Assembly (NCBI GenBank): GCA_014526335.1
Contig: JACTAT010000009.1
Coordinates: 620,001 to 684,000 of the forward strand
DNA from: Chrysaora quinquecirrha
Lineage: Eukaryota; Cnidaria; Scyphozoa; Semaeostomeae; Pelagiidae
Reading direction: 5' to 3'
DNA length: 64,000 nt
The position numbers and the translations under genes are program-made. This document shows positions 34,401 to 45,210 of the stretch, piece after piece. The notes under the pieces were generated by a model that had not been told where the DNA came from, made no database searches, and saw only the letters and a list, made by a program, of their open reading frames with translations. Position 1 is the first letter of the stretch, and the number at the start of each line of letters is the position of its first letter.

Positions 34401-37400
34401 CCCGACACAGACGGTTTGACAAACAGAGGAGGTTTATACTTTGTTTGGTGCATTGGGTGGTTTTGAAAAAAACCGTTTTATTTTTCCACAAATTCGATTG
34501 ATGCCATGAATTCAAAAGCCATGAACAAGACCCCAGCTGAAAACTTCTTGTTGTAACTGGAGATGAAGGTCTGCTACTGTTTGTGTTAACTGGATCTCAG
34601 GAATAGTTGTTGCAGATTCAGTGTCTTCTTCATCATCCGTGTCTTCTTTTTCTTCCACAGGGCTTGATTTTTAGGGTTCAAAATGGCATCAGAAGCTTTT
34701 GCAGCAAGAGACTTGATAGCATTGGTAACTTCGCCTTGACATACTATGCAAATAGGAACACCAGACTGGAAACACTCATGATGGAAAGAATGTCCACACC
34801 CATGGAGAATCTTATAACTGGCTGACTGTTGTGTACATCCAGGTAGATCACATTGCCTGAAAAAGATTAAATGTGAATAAATTTTCTGCTCTGATATTTC
34901 AGGCTGGTGTGGCCGAGTGGTGGCGGTGTGGCCAAGTGCTCAAGGCGTTCGGCTCACGATCGTGAGGTCGTGGGTTCGAATCTCGTCAGGACCACTTTCC
35001 ACAAGCCCACAGTCAACTCAGCTGTCCATCCTTCCGAGGACGGTAAATGAGTACCCAGGGTATTTGTTCTAGAATATCAGTCTGGGGGCACAAGCTGCTG
35101 GTCCACATCAGCTGCATAAGCTGCCAGAACCCCCAACCTGCTTTAACAAATAAACATTGCTTGCTTGCTTGCTGTACAGCCTAAAAACTTAGGAAAATAA
35201 GAGCTCTTATTTAAAAAAATGGCCGAATTCATAGGAAAATTAAATTATCCAATAAAAAACGAATGAATTTTCATGAAATATGAGATGATAGCTTTAAAAA
35301 GTATTTGTGTTGCAAGGGGATGATAGCATTATTTATACCCCACAAAAGTTGGTGGTTGAAACCTTAATACTGAACTATTGGAGTTCCTTAAAATGCTAAT
35401 AAAATAGTAAGATTTTTATTAAGTTTTATAATGGAGAAAAACCTGTTTTGGCACATACCTTGTAAGATTTGGTTCCTTGCCATGGAATTGGAATCCAAGT
35501 GGAAGAATCTTTGATGTAACTGTGTCTTCTCCATACAGATGGGGCATCTTCCAGTAGGTGAGGTTTTTTGGTTTTCTTGCTGGTCTTTCCACTTGCTTTG
35601 CGCTACCAAGGTTATCTTTTATTTCATTCAATGTTGTGACCAGGAATCTTGCTGCTTTCAGCTTCAGGACTTCAAGATGATCTCTGGAAAATGCATATTT
35701 CTTTGGTGTAGCATAGACAGATGAAAAGCTAGAAGCTGCCAATTTTGAACCATCTAGAGCCTTTGCTTTCTTGCGAAGAAGCTGACCATCATCACTTTCA
35801 CTTGTCTGTGCCCTTAGAATAGAATGAAAATTCTCCACTGGATACTCGTCATAAAAACTGAGGTGTTCCATTAGGCTGTGGTAAAGAGGATGATCTTGGC
35901 TTTTCCAGTACAGGAAATTGCTCAACCACACAAGCGGTGCTTTGTCATAGTGGTGACGCTTGAAGCAGAAGAACATCATCCAACATCTAAACATTGAACT
36001 GACGTACAAGTCTGTCTTTCCAGTCTTGAAGACAGCTGAATATATGGACAGAACAAGAGGTAGATAGTTGTCCAGAATGTTTAGAAGCGTGAGGTATTCA
36101 AGATCCTTGCACTTTGAAAAGGCAATAACCACTTGCTCTCTTATCAAAAGCCAGCCACCGTAAATGAGCTCTTCAAGCAGTGAAATTCTCCATGGCTTTG
36201 GTTTATTAGCCAGAACCTTTCTTTCTCCAAAGATAAACCCATATGCTTTTTTGAAGAGATTGATATTCTGGAGGCAAAGATTTTCTCTTGCATTTAATTG
36301 GACATGGAGAGGTCCAATGAAGGGAACAATATTTTGCAGACAATTGGGAGCCTCTTCAGGAATATTGTATTGAATTTGCCTCATATAAAATTGAGCTGGC
36401 CAGTCACCAGGCTGAGGACAGATGAAGTTAGCCAGGTAATTTCCAAGACCAAGGTTTACTGCATGAGTAGCAGCTTCAAGAAAGTTACCAGGGCTTTTTA
36501 GAGGCAATTCTAACTCATCAACCAAACGACAGTCCTTCATCTTTCGGAGCATTCTAATGTCGTTTTGTGCTTGATAGTCATGGATATCAACTCTCTTTCT
36601 TCCCATTTCAGGATCATAAAATGAAAGGCGAATCCATGGAGGCATGACAGACGCATATGTTGATGCAAGTGTGGAAAGGTTGCTTTTAAAATACTCTATC
36701 AAGAGATCAGAACTGACACCCTTGGCATTCATTGAAGCCTGTGATGGGATTGCAGGAATACCTTGAAACCTCTTAAGAAGAACTGTGGCCATATTCCTTG
36801 CTGTTGATGTTTCTTGGTCTTTTGGGCGTCGTTTTGTGTGAACATTTGTGAAATCATCTATCATCAGCACAAGAAGGTCACCTGCATTTGTTGCTTCTGT
36901 TATGAAATTTGCAACAACCATTGCGTGTTTTTCTGCAGTTTTGTACAGGCTTCGACGCTGTGTTGTTTTAGAAATGGCGATTCCACTTTTGTTCAAAATC
37001 CCAAGACCAGTCTCACTCAATCCTCTGCTGACAACCTGGGTAGATAGCACTTTTTGAAACCAGCTAGCTTTTTGGCTTTGTCCAAACATCATCATATAAA
37101 TAATTGTAACTACTTTCTTTTCATTCAGGCTTCTTCTGTTTGATGATTGCTCTGGTGTTGACATAGCTTCAAGAATTTTTAAGAACAAATTATGGGCTCC
37201 TGCAACATGGCAAAGATTTTTCACAGTTTCTGGATCAAAAGGTGGAAGTTGGTCTTTATTACCATATTCTGACCAGAAGAAATTTCGGCAGAGGGTAACT
37301 TCATTTTGAAGGCTTTCATTAGAGGCAATTTGCTCTATAAAACCAGAAACAAGCTCACAAGGCACATACATGAACTTGTCACCTATATCTATTGCACCAA

Positions 37401-40400
37401 CACCTTCAACATAGAGACTGTTCATAGGAAACTGTGGGACATATTCGCATAAAGCCTTTGGGACAAGGCAATACACTTGACCATCAATTTCTGTTTCTTC
37501 GAAATGGCAAGTTGAATCTATGCCTGTGTTTGGCATGGCTTGGATGGAAACATGTTGAAAAGATTGACTTTCGGCTGACTGCTCACTGCATTCGTCAATG
37601 TCAGCAAGACTTTGTTGTGATGACTGACTTGATTCAACAAACTCAGCTATGACACCTTGTAACTAGAAAAAATTAAAGGTTTTAAATTTACAACAATGTT
37701 TTTGGTGTTTATACAGTTATTGTCATAAAAAAGATTAATAGAATATTAATGCTTTGAACATACACTGCAGACAATGTATCTTTATATGAGAAACTATGCT
37801 CCAGTTTAGCACAAGTTTCTAAATGTTCTGTCGAATTAAATCCTAATTTTCTTGAAATTTGACTTAAACCAGAGTTCCTAAACTGTTTAAGGGCCAAAGT
37901 GCTGCTTTGGAAAAAATTAAACAGGGTAACAATTGAAAGACATTACAGAGAAATCTCTTCCAAATTATCAATGCCAGAGACTAGAGCTTTTACTATAGGT
38001 AAGAGCGTGCCTCTTTAAAGGGGGCGTTGCCTAAGGCTAAAGAACTTTGAAGAATAATAAACAGGTCGAAAATATTAGTTTAAGCTTACCACTGCGAATC
38101 CTGGAAGACTTCGGTAATTTGCAGGAAGCTCAGATGTATATGAGCGCTTCTTCAGACAAGATGTAATGCAGTCGGTGCAAAACTTGTTCCTTGTCTTTTT
38201 GACGTTTTTTTGCTTGAAGGCTTTGAAAAAACGCTTCCTCGGCCTACTTTCCCCTCTAAATTAATGAGGTAATTTGAGCGGCTATTCCAATTTTTATGCT
38301 CGGCATTAGCACATTGACTAGTAAACTTTCCCATATTGAAAACAGAAAAATTTTCCGAAAAATGTCTGAACAAGTATCAATTACAAAATTCACTCCAACT
38401 CTCCGCAGATTTTACACCGGGTTTTTTGAACCGGGGGTTGTCCAAACCGCCAAAAATGGGCCTAAATCACGCTCGCAGCTAGAATATTTACAGTTTGGCA
38501 AATTCTGATTGGTCAATTCGTGACTGACACTGACTTTCGAAGCGTGCTGAAACGCGTCAGCCAATGAAAGATTTGGAACCTATGTTAGTACAGGGAGCAG
38601 AAAGCTAAGTCTACCCTTTGGCAAGTAGATAAAGAGGATAAAATCACACGGGTTATACAACTACAAGGGAAAAGCAAAGGTTTGGTGGTTGAGTGAGGCA
38701 CTGCTGAGGAGCCAAGTTTGAAGGCGCTGTGGCGTCGTGGTGTAATCCAGCTGACTCGTGGTGTCAGAAGCTCAGTGTGGTCAGGGTTCAAGCCCAGCCA
38801 CGGTAGCGTCCCGGCCGGGGTCGAGGTCTCGATTAACTACTGAGATCCTAGCAACTGGTGCTAAAACACCATTTCACCTTCACCTTCACCTTCACCTCCT
38901 AGCTTTAAAATTTTTGAACGAATGGACCAGTTGTATATATTGAGGAGCCAATTCGAGTACATTTTTGTTTTGTTTGAAGAAGTGATCGATAGCCTCAGTA
39001 TCAATACCATCATTCGTAAAAACTTTCCTGTTCTTGCCCTTATTCGCCCAATAACATCATGACCACGAAGAGTCGATTGGTGCAGTTTTGGCACTGGATC
39101 TTTATTATGCCCAAGAATCCTGCCATTTATCATTTTAGCAAACAAAATAAAACCTCTACACCACCTACGGGAACTGAATGATTCCAAACCAAGTTCCGCG
39201 TACAATCGCGATGTTCCACTCCATGCTTCCTTTATGGCTAGAAGAGCAGAATTCGGAATGGGCTCTATTTTTTGCCATCAAACTTGGTAAAACAAATAGT
39301 TCTACTGATGTTCTGAGCAGAGAGCAAACAGGAGCTGAGGTTCTGAAGGTGCTGTGGCGTCGTGGTGTAATCCAGCTGACTCGTGGTGACAGAAGCTCAG
39401 TGTGGTCAGGGTTCGAGCCCAGCCACGGTAGCGTCACAGCCAGAGTCGAGGTCTCGATTAGTTAACCCACTACTGAGAACCTAGCGACTGGCGCTAAAAC
39501 ACCATTTCATCTCAGGAGCAAGATTTTGATTTAACTTATTACAGTTCGTCCCAATATTCAAAAACAGCAACAACAATATTTGACAACTACAACAACGTAC
39601 TTGCATGGGACAACTGAATTGGAACAAGTATGAATAGATAGGGACTATAGCACCTAAATGTTACCTGCAGTTTCCACTTTTGACATATCATACATGCCTC
39701 CATCTCCAACAAGATGTATCATTTCAGTGGCCTAGAAAAAAAAATCAGCATGATAAACACTCTAAATATACTTGTTTTCTGTATCTGAAGTAGCTAAGAG
39801 GGGTGGGTCCATCAGCTTCTGCGGAACAGCGTTATTTGGCTAAAATCGTCGTTTTTCTGGGTCGGACGCGACATTTTTCTGGAAAATGGTAGATATTTTG
39901 TGTAAGGGAATACTCTCCGCGTGCAACGACCTTGATTAAAGTCGCTTTGGGAGAGGTAGTGAAGCATGTTTACTTCTAATTCACAAATAGTAGAAGAATT
40001 AGAGAGAAAAGGAATCTGTGACAGTAAATGTTAAAAATGTCTGTAGAAACTCAAAAAACAAGATGCAAGTAAATTACAAAAATGAAAATACTTTATTAAA
40101 TGCATCCTAGAGCAGATAAACTGGGACTTGAACCTCTTTTTCACTTAGACTCCCATTAAGCGTCAATTTGAAAGAAAATTTGCTGCAAAATTCCTCCTAA
40201 AACGACTGCCATTCTGCTCTTTGCACGTGGAGAGGATGCCCCTACTCAATATATCTACCATTTTCCAGAAAAATGTCACGTTCGACACAGACCTCTCTAA
40301 AAAGGTCTATTGGTCGTCCAAGAAGAACTCGTAACTAGAGCCTATTTCCCCCTGTGAATAAGTCTCAATAATCACAAGCTGAACTCACATGAGATTTTGT

Positions 40401-43400
40401 GGCTGTTATCGTCTCGCCAGGCTCGCCTTTCTCTCCTGAAAAATATACAAATGAAAATGAATACATGAAAGCGAGCAATATAAGTAGACTGCTACAAACA
40501 AGCCCTGGTGGGCTTCAAAGCGATTGCAGGGAGTGGGAAATAAGAAATAGAGAAAAGACAGGGGGGAAGAAGAGGACATTCTTTTTCCTCTTTCTCTTTG
40601 TCCGTTTCCTCGCTTCTTACTTTCCACGCCCAGTGATCCTTTGGCTATGGTACCATGGGTAGCACTTAGCACTGGGCTTATCTGCCGAAAAAAGAGCAAG
40701 AAATGGCGGGCTATCTATGCAGGGGCTAATCTATGGGTAGAGAAAGTGCAAGAAGAGCAACAGGAGAAAGTTGAACAATGAAAACGTTTCTTTTCTTATA
40801 CAAATAAGTAACAGCTGGCACTCCATAAAAATCGGCAAGAGATAGGGGTTCGCTTATTGGTTGAAAAAATTAACGAGAACAAGGTCAGGCTTATTTACGT
40901 AAAAGAGAGTCCGCGATTGGGGTTATGTGCGGAAGTTTCTTTTTCTAGCAAATGCAAACATGTAAAAACAAATCTACTCTTAACCATTGAACGTAGCGCA
41001 AAAAATGACGGAAAATATATGAATTTAGATGGTGATAATACCTTTAGGGTAGTCATAATTTTGTATCATTCGAACTCACCTTTTGGGCCCATTTTGCCTG
41101 CAGGTCCTTTAGGCCCTGAAAGAAAAATTCCTTGATTGTACTTTATGTTGTTTATCACAGAACGGTGGTTGAGCCATTAGCTAGCTGTTGAAACTGTATC
41201 CAGTACCGTAATGCGCATGAATTAGGAAAGTTTCTGTTTTTGTTTTAGTTTATGCTTTAGTTTATGCTTATGCTTCTGTTTCTGTTTCTGTTTCTTGTAC
41301 TGTTTGGTTTGCATTTCTGTCCTTGCCCCTTTGTCTCTCACTGTTTGTGCTTCTATTTCTGTTTATGGTTGTTTCTGTTGTAGCTTATTTTTGTTTCTGT
41401 TTCTGTTCTCTCTTCCGTTTCTGTTTCTGCTTCTTTGTCTCTTACTGCTTATGCTTCTGTTCTGTTTCTGCCCCTATTTCTGTTTCTGGTACTGTTTCTG
41501 TTTTTGTTTCTATTTCTGTTTCTTTTTTTTCGAAACGGACTCACAATGTTTTAGTCAAAAAGCAGTTTTCTTTTATCATCCTCAAAGTTTAAAAAGCTTG
41601 AACGAAAAATAGCAACTTGTAAAACAAGGGCCAACATACCTCTGTCACCTTTATCTCCTTTGTCACCTTTTTCGCCTGCCGAAGAGATTTTGAAAAAGGA
41701 TTCTTTGAATAAAGGTTTGCGATACCCAATACCCAAAGGCAGCACGGCAAAATTATTTTTTTGTGTTTCCGTGCGGATGCGGAGTTACATTTCGTTACAT
41801 TTCGTTACATTTAAGTTCCTAAAATGCAGATAACTTGCTTTTTGACTGGAGCAGTCAAACCAACAAAACTAACAAACATTTGAAACTTTCTTATTACGGA
41901 AAAATTTAGGACCGCTAGGCTTGGCCAGGTCCAAAAACATTGCTCGCTTAAAATTTTTTGTTTGCGCCCAGCAAAAATGCATCAATCACGCCACAAATTT
42001 AGACAATATTTCTTAGCAACAAGGCGTTCGTTCTTGCTTATTAGCAGTAACTTCGTTGTTCCTAAGTATTTGACAGCAATGTTTGTGGACGTGGCCAAAC
42101 AGTCAAATATTTGTTGTAAAGCAAATTAAAAACTGTTGGACCGAAAATGTTTGATCTTTAGGCCAGGGTTTTAGTACTCAAAGTTTGCCTTCAAATTCCG
42201 AACACTAAATTGAATATTTTTTAGTAAAACGATGAAACGAGAAGCAACATCATTGAAAGCCCACCTTTCATCCTTTTCAGTCTCCTTAGCCACTTTGCTG
42301 TCTTTTTTTCTTTGCTTCTTCCGACAGGTCCCTCTTTCTGACGTCATGTCTCTCAGAATCGCGGAGAGAATACCCACCTGTCAAAAGAATTTTATAAAAA
42401 AAATGGGGCCGATAAAAATTTTGAGGAATATTTGAAAGGAATTGCATCTTTACAATATTCTATTTCCTAATTTTTAATGCCCTATCTAGCAACTCGCATC
42501 ACATACAAACACAGATAACATACCTATTTTTGACAAAATTTGATCATGCTTGTTGTCGAAGTTCTGACGTTCGTTTATGTTCCTTTTATCTGAACTCTAA
42601 AAATCAAAACTCTTTTTACTTTCACTGAGAAACTAACATGAAAACAACTAACTTTGTTTGCAGGGGCGATGGGAGCGGAAAGTAATGCGAGATAAATAGA
42701 TGCGCCCAAATTAACGGTGCGCGAGAACAACAGCAGTTCACTTTCCCTGGCGCTCTTGGCGAGGTTGGGGCTACTATGTATATTTTTGATACTGAGGACG
42801 TTTCGCCCTTGTTCAAAATTTCGTTGCAAGGAACGGTGTATATTATCGAATAAAAAATCAGTTTTCCTGTTCAGTGTGCTGTGCGTGATGTTTTGTTATC
42901 GTGAGGTTTGGTGATGTTCAATTCTGGGTGTCGTTATTAGTAATTAGTAATTAACACCCTTTATAATTAGCACCTTTTGTTTTTGACCAAACCCATTCCC
43001 AGTTTCCAATATCTTGTTTTTAATGTCTGACTTCAAGATTGGGTAATGTATTTCTCTTTGGTATAACGTTGTTTCGCCCCCCACCCCACCAAATTGTCTT
43101 CCTAGTAAAGGTACTGGGATCGAGGATTTTGAAGCCTTTCGGGCTTCGATGATTGACGCAGTGCGCGCAGCGAATTCTGCCAAGGCCAAGAGGCGAGACG
43201 TACGGGCCACTAAACAATAAAAAATTCGCAAAGAAATGGGTCTCCTGGAAAAAAACCAACGCGAACACAAAAGCTTCTTTTCGTTCTTCGGAAACATAGC
43301 CTTCGTGCAGACTCAACTCTTTCTCATCAAAAGTGTAGAGAGTGCACACTTTTGATGAGAAAGAGTTCGAAAGACTTGAGTCTGCACGCAGGCTACCAAA

Positions 43401-43866
43401 ACATGGCTGTGAATGCAGATTTTTTTAGAAATTATAAGCGCTGGTCATTAATTGAATTTTCATCCCAAAAAGCAATAAATAAAATCAGCAAGTGACAATC
43501 AAATAAACAAACCTCCATGTCATCAATGTCAAATTTTTGTAATTTGATTTCATCTCTTTGTCTGCTAGGCCCAAAGTCGTTTTTCTGGATCACAAAATGT
43601 GGTTTTGGTTTCAGAAATTGATGGTCTCTTTCTTCAGAACTTTCTTGAGGTTCTTTCTCATATATTTTTGAATTTGCAAGTCGCTCGATTTTGTTTTCCA
43701 AACGTTCTATTTTGCTGTCATGCTGTTTTAATTGCTGCGAAATACAGGTTATGTATATTGCTTGAGCGATCATCGTCGCTATTACAGCAAAGATCGCGAG
43801 AGGCAGAAGAACACCGTGTGTTTTTCTGCTGTTCTCTGAAAGCATCTTTTTCTCGTTGATGTCCAT
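31461..43866 (-). CDS. TNF-superfamily type II membrane ligand with collagen repeats (ectodysplasin-like)
   Basis: Exons: 43866-43513 (cytoplasmic tail, transmembrane helix about residues 19-42, then a coiled-coil-like stretch), 42377-42294 (reading DVRKRDLSEE, a furin-type RKR site), 41675-41640 (GEKGDKGDKGDRG), 41115-41080 (GPKGPAGKMGPKG), 40435-40389 (GEKGEPGE), 39731-39665 (ATEMIHLVGDGG), 33592-33480 (start of the TNF sandwich, SGYYYVYCQ) and 31714-31461 (GGIFKMLKGDSIYV, then YFGMFLLHELP and stop). Membrane anchor, furin site, collagen stalk and C-terminal TNF domain is the layout of ectodysplasin-A. It would be shed and trimerise to signal through a TNF receptor. Phases agree from exon 2 to exon 7. 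Exon 1 to 2 and exon 7 to 8 each miss by one base, so a small exon may be unseen at both places. The 33.6-39.6 kb intron holds a complete transposon. Confidence 0.82.
31815..32164 (+). mobile_element. TA-ended MITE (TACAC family), copy b
   Basis: TACACGTTTTTTTATAAGAA at the left and TTCTTATAAAAAAAACGTGTA-type end at the right. Confidence 0.75.
32199..32300 (+). repeat. Dispersed ~100-bp repeat, copy 2
   Basis: GATACCCAGATGTGGATAGA, AATGCACCAATCAGAAAAG and AACACCAATCAGCTCGGGGG. Confidence 0.55.
33025..33453 (+). mobile_element. hAT-type MITE, copy 2
   Basis: Same ends as 20424-20901 and closely similar inside, with a deletion in the right part. Flanks CCGAAAAA (33017-33024) and CCGATAAA (33454-33461) are an 8-bp duplication with one mismatch. 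It ends about 25 bases from TNF exon 7. Confidence 0.85.
33804..34020 (+). repeat. Left terminal inverted repeat of the 4.8 kb transposon
   Basis: Starts AACATAAGCTCCAAATC and is the inverted partner of 38365-38586. It contains a CCAAT-box-like GACCAATCAGA motif, also present in the other arm. Confidence 0.8.
34586..38334 (-). CDS. Putative DDE-type transposase with C-terminal RING-like zinc finger
   Basis: Exons: 38334-38090, 37662-35459 and 34856-34586. Exon 1 to 2 joins in phase in the frame reading FCTDCITSCLKKRSYTSEL, and exon 2 to 3 in phase at NLTR-QCDLPGC. Exon 2 is open for 734 codons. Numbering from the methionine at 37536, LLVLMIDDFTNVHTKRRP has adjacent Asp227 and Asp228, IVPFIGPLHVQLN is at about 403-415, and YPVENFHSILRAQ has Glu568. 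Acid, GPLH and VEN spaced this way resemble DDE/KDZ or DUF6589-type cores; this is inference. Exon 3 gives a RING-H2-like CX4C...CGHSFHHECF...CX2C finger and ends in a Lys-rich tail. In exon 1 the only good ATG (38334) is in another frame from the FCTDC segment, so a one-base change or a missed start must be invoked. The copy may be inactive. Confidence 0.72.
34929..35175 (+). repeat. tRNA-derived SINE-B copy inside the transposon
   Basis: GGTGTGGCCAAGTGCTCAAG (A box) and GTCGTGGGTTCGAATCTCG (B box), then the body AGCTGTCCATCCTTCCGAGG and a (TTGC)n tail. It lies in the intron between exons 2 and 3 of the transposase-like gene. The acceptor stem does not pair, so it is not a functional tRNA gene. 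Confidence 0.75.
38365..38586 (-). repeat. Right terminal inverted repeat of the 4.8 kb transposon, just upstream of its gene
   Basis: Read on the minus strand it starts AACATAGGTTCCAAATC and matches the left arm with scattered differences. It ends about 30 bases before the ATG at 38334, so it would also be the promoter and 5' leader. Confidence 0.8.
38717..38898 (+). repeat. SINE-A copy
   Basis: Full head, B box and (CACCTT)n tail. About 130 bp outside the right end of the 4.8 kb transposon. Confidence 0.85.
39343..39515 (+). repeat. SINE-A copy
   Basis: GGTGCTGTGGCGTCGTGGTG head and GTTCGAGCCCAGCCACGG B box; the tail is short. Confidence 0.85.
39855..40305 (+). mobile_element. MITE with ~70-bp inverted ends, intact copy
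   Basis: TTTTTCTGGAAAATGGTAGA near the left end pairs with TCTACCATTTTCCAGAAAAA near the right, and ACTCTCCGCGTGCAA with TTGCACGTGGAGAGGAT. A second, interrupted copy is at 44950-46010. Confidence 0.75.
41231..41530 (+). repeat. (TTTCTG)n-like simple repeat
   Basis: TTTCTGTTTCTG runs with variants. The two long plus-strand ORFs here are compositional only. Confidence 0.85.
41860..42173 (+). mobile_element. Diverged GGCCCTGG-type MITE copy
   Basis: Right end TGTTTGATCTTTAGGCCAGG is clear. The left end near GGCTTGGCCAGGTCCAAAAA is less sure. Confidence 0.45.
43298..43394 (+). repeat. Imperfect hairpin in TNF-ligand intron 1
   Basis: CTCTTTCTCATCAAAAGTGT (left) and its inverse at 43346 onward. 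Arms of about 39 and 49 bases differ by a 10-base insertion in the right arm. Loop AGAGAGTGC. Confidence 0.7.
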
Positions 43867-44165
43867 GAAAATTTTCCCTTTGCCTTGCTACAATCCGCTC
43901 TGCAGTCTGCAATCAAGACTATGGATAAATGGATCGCGATCAAGAACAACAAGGGTTCAAATGTCTTTCTAAGGCCTTTTGTCTTGTCAACTATTTCCAA
44001 GAAAAACAGACAAATGATTGACGTGTGCTCTTTTCCGTATTTTCTTTTGAAATGGCGGAAGCAAAATCCGAAGCAATTTGTTTACCATTGAAATTTTCAA
44101 TTTTGAGGTACTGTATCTTAATAGATCGGATCTAAACTGGAAAGCTTTCCTAAGGGATCCAGAAG

Positions 44166-44534
44166 TACACGTTTTTTTTTATAAGGAACCTTAACTCTGA
44201 GTTGAGGCTGGAGTTCTTCCTTAATTTTTCAACAAAATGAGGCTGAAGTTGAAGTTCCTTATGCTGTTCCTTTTCGTGAGATACTAATTTTTACAGCAAA
44301 TTCATATAAACTTGCTTCATTTTCTAGCTTTAAATATAAATGGAGTCTTTTTGGAAGAACTATGGGAAATACATAGTTATTCTGCTATTTTTATGCACAA
44401 ATCGTCTTGTTCTTGAAAAAAATTATTCCGAGTTTTTCATCCGAGCCTCGGCACTTCCTTAGAGTTACTTAATTTTTTGGGAATTTTCAGCCTCGAGTTC
44501 CTTATAAAGGTGTTCCGTATAAAAAAAACGTGTA
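44166..44534 (+). mobile_element. TA-ended MITE (TACAC family), copy c
   Basis: TACACGTTTTTTTTTATAAG left and AAAAAAAACGTGTA right. Confidence 0.7.
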
Positions 44535-44658
44535 GGTCGGTTCGCGGACCAAAAGTTGATCAGATCCACGAATTTTGTGTAAAAGGAAGGCCTATCGGTA
44601 CCAAAAATGGATCGATCCACTTTAGATCCAATCCATTTTTGCTCGTGTAAACGGGGTC

Positions 44659-44915
44659 TAAGGCCCTAGGCAAACTTTAAATCCATGATTGTCAAACATT
44701 AAAAAGTTTCGCAAAGGAAACAGGGGCAATTTTTATCGTTTGGTCTCGTTGCAAAATATTGCCTGTCAAATGTCCTGCATCAAGCAAAAAATGTTTGAAC
44801 TTTGAATATTGTGCTTTTCAAGGAATGTTTTTGACGTGACCAAACGTTGAAATATTGTTTGATAAGCAAATTTCAAATGTTTGACAAACAATCTTTGATC
44901 GTTCCGCAAGGGCCC
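44659..44915 (+). mobile_element. GGCCCTGG-type MITE copy
   Basis: TAAGGCCCTAGGCAAACTTT left and AATCTTTGATCGTTCCGCAA right. Confidence 0.55.
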
Positions 44916-45210
44916 AAGACATTCTCATATGAACATCCACATTGCAGATCAAGCTGATGTTGCCACAGCCATTCTAACAGACCTTTTCAAAGTGGTCTTG
45001 GTCGACGGGGATCACGGTCGCTTTAGGAGAGGTGGTGCAGGAAATTATTCTTCAAATTCACGAATAATGGAAGATAAAGAGACGAAAAGAATCTGCGACA
45101 ATAAATGTTGAAAGAAACAGCAGTAACTCAGGAACAAGATGCAAGTAACTAACCAAATGGAAAATACTTGTCACCTTAGGCAGATAAACTGGGACTTCAA
45201 TCCTTTCACT

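Larger units (their letters stand above)
33804..38586 (-). mobile_element. 4.8 kb DNA transposon with ~220-bp terminal inverted repeats, superfamily not recognised
   Basis: The left end (33804-34020) and right end (38365-38586) are inverted copies with few mismatches. They share CAAATCTTTGATTGGCTAAC versus CAAATCTTTCATTGGCTGAC, CAAACTGTAAA, AGCTGCGAGCGTGATTTAGG and AACCCGGTGTAAAATCTG. Between them lies one minus-strand gene with three exons and consensus splice sites. The element sits wholly within an intron of the TNF-ligand gene. I saw no clear target-site duplication, and the exact outer base is uncertain by a few positions. The long repeats plus a multi-exon transposase-like gene make this a DNA (cut-and-paste) element rather than a host gene. 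Confidence 0.78.

Noticed and set aside
34905..34995. Functional tRNA gene
   Set aside because: A and B boxes are present, but the acceptor stem does not pair and the sequence continues into a SINE body.
41295..41612. Cysteine- and phenylalanine-rich plus-strand ORFs
   Set aside because: Products of the TTTCTG simple repeat.
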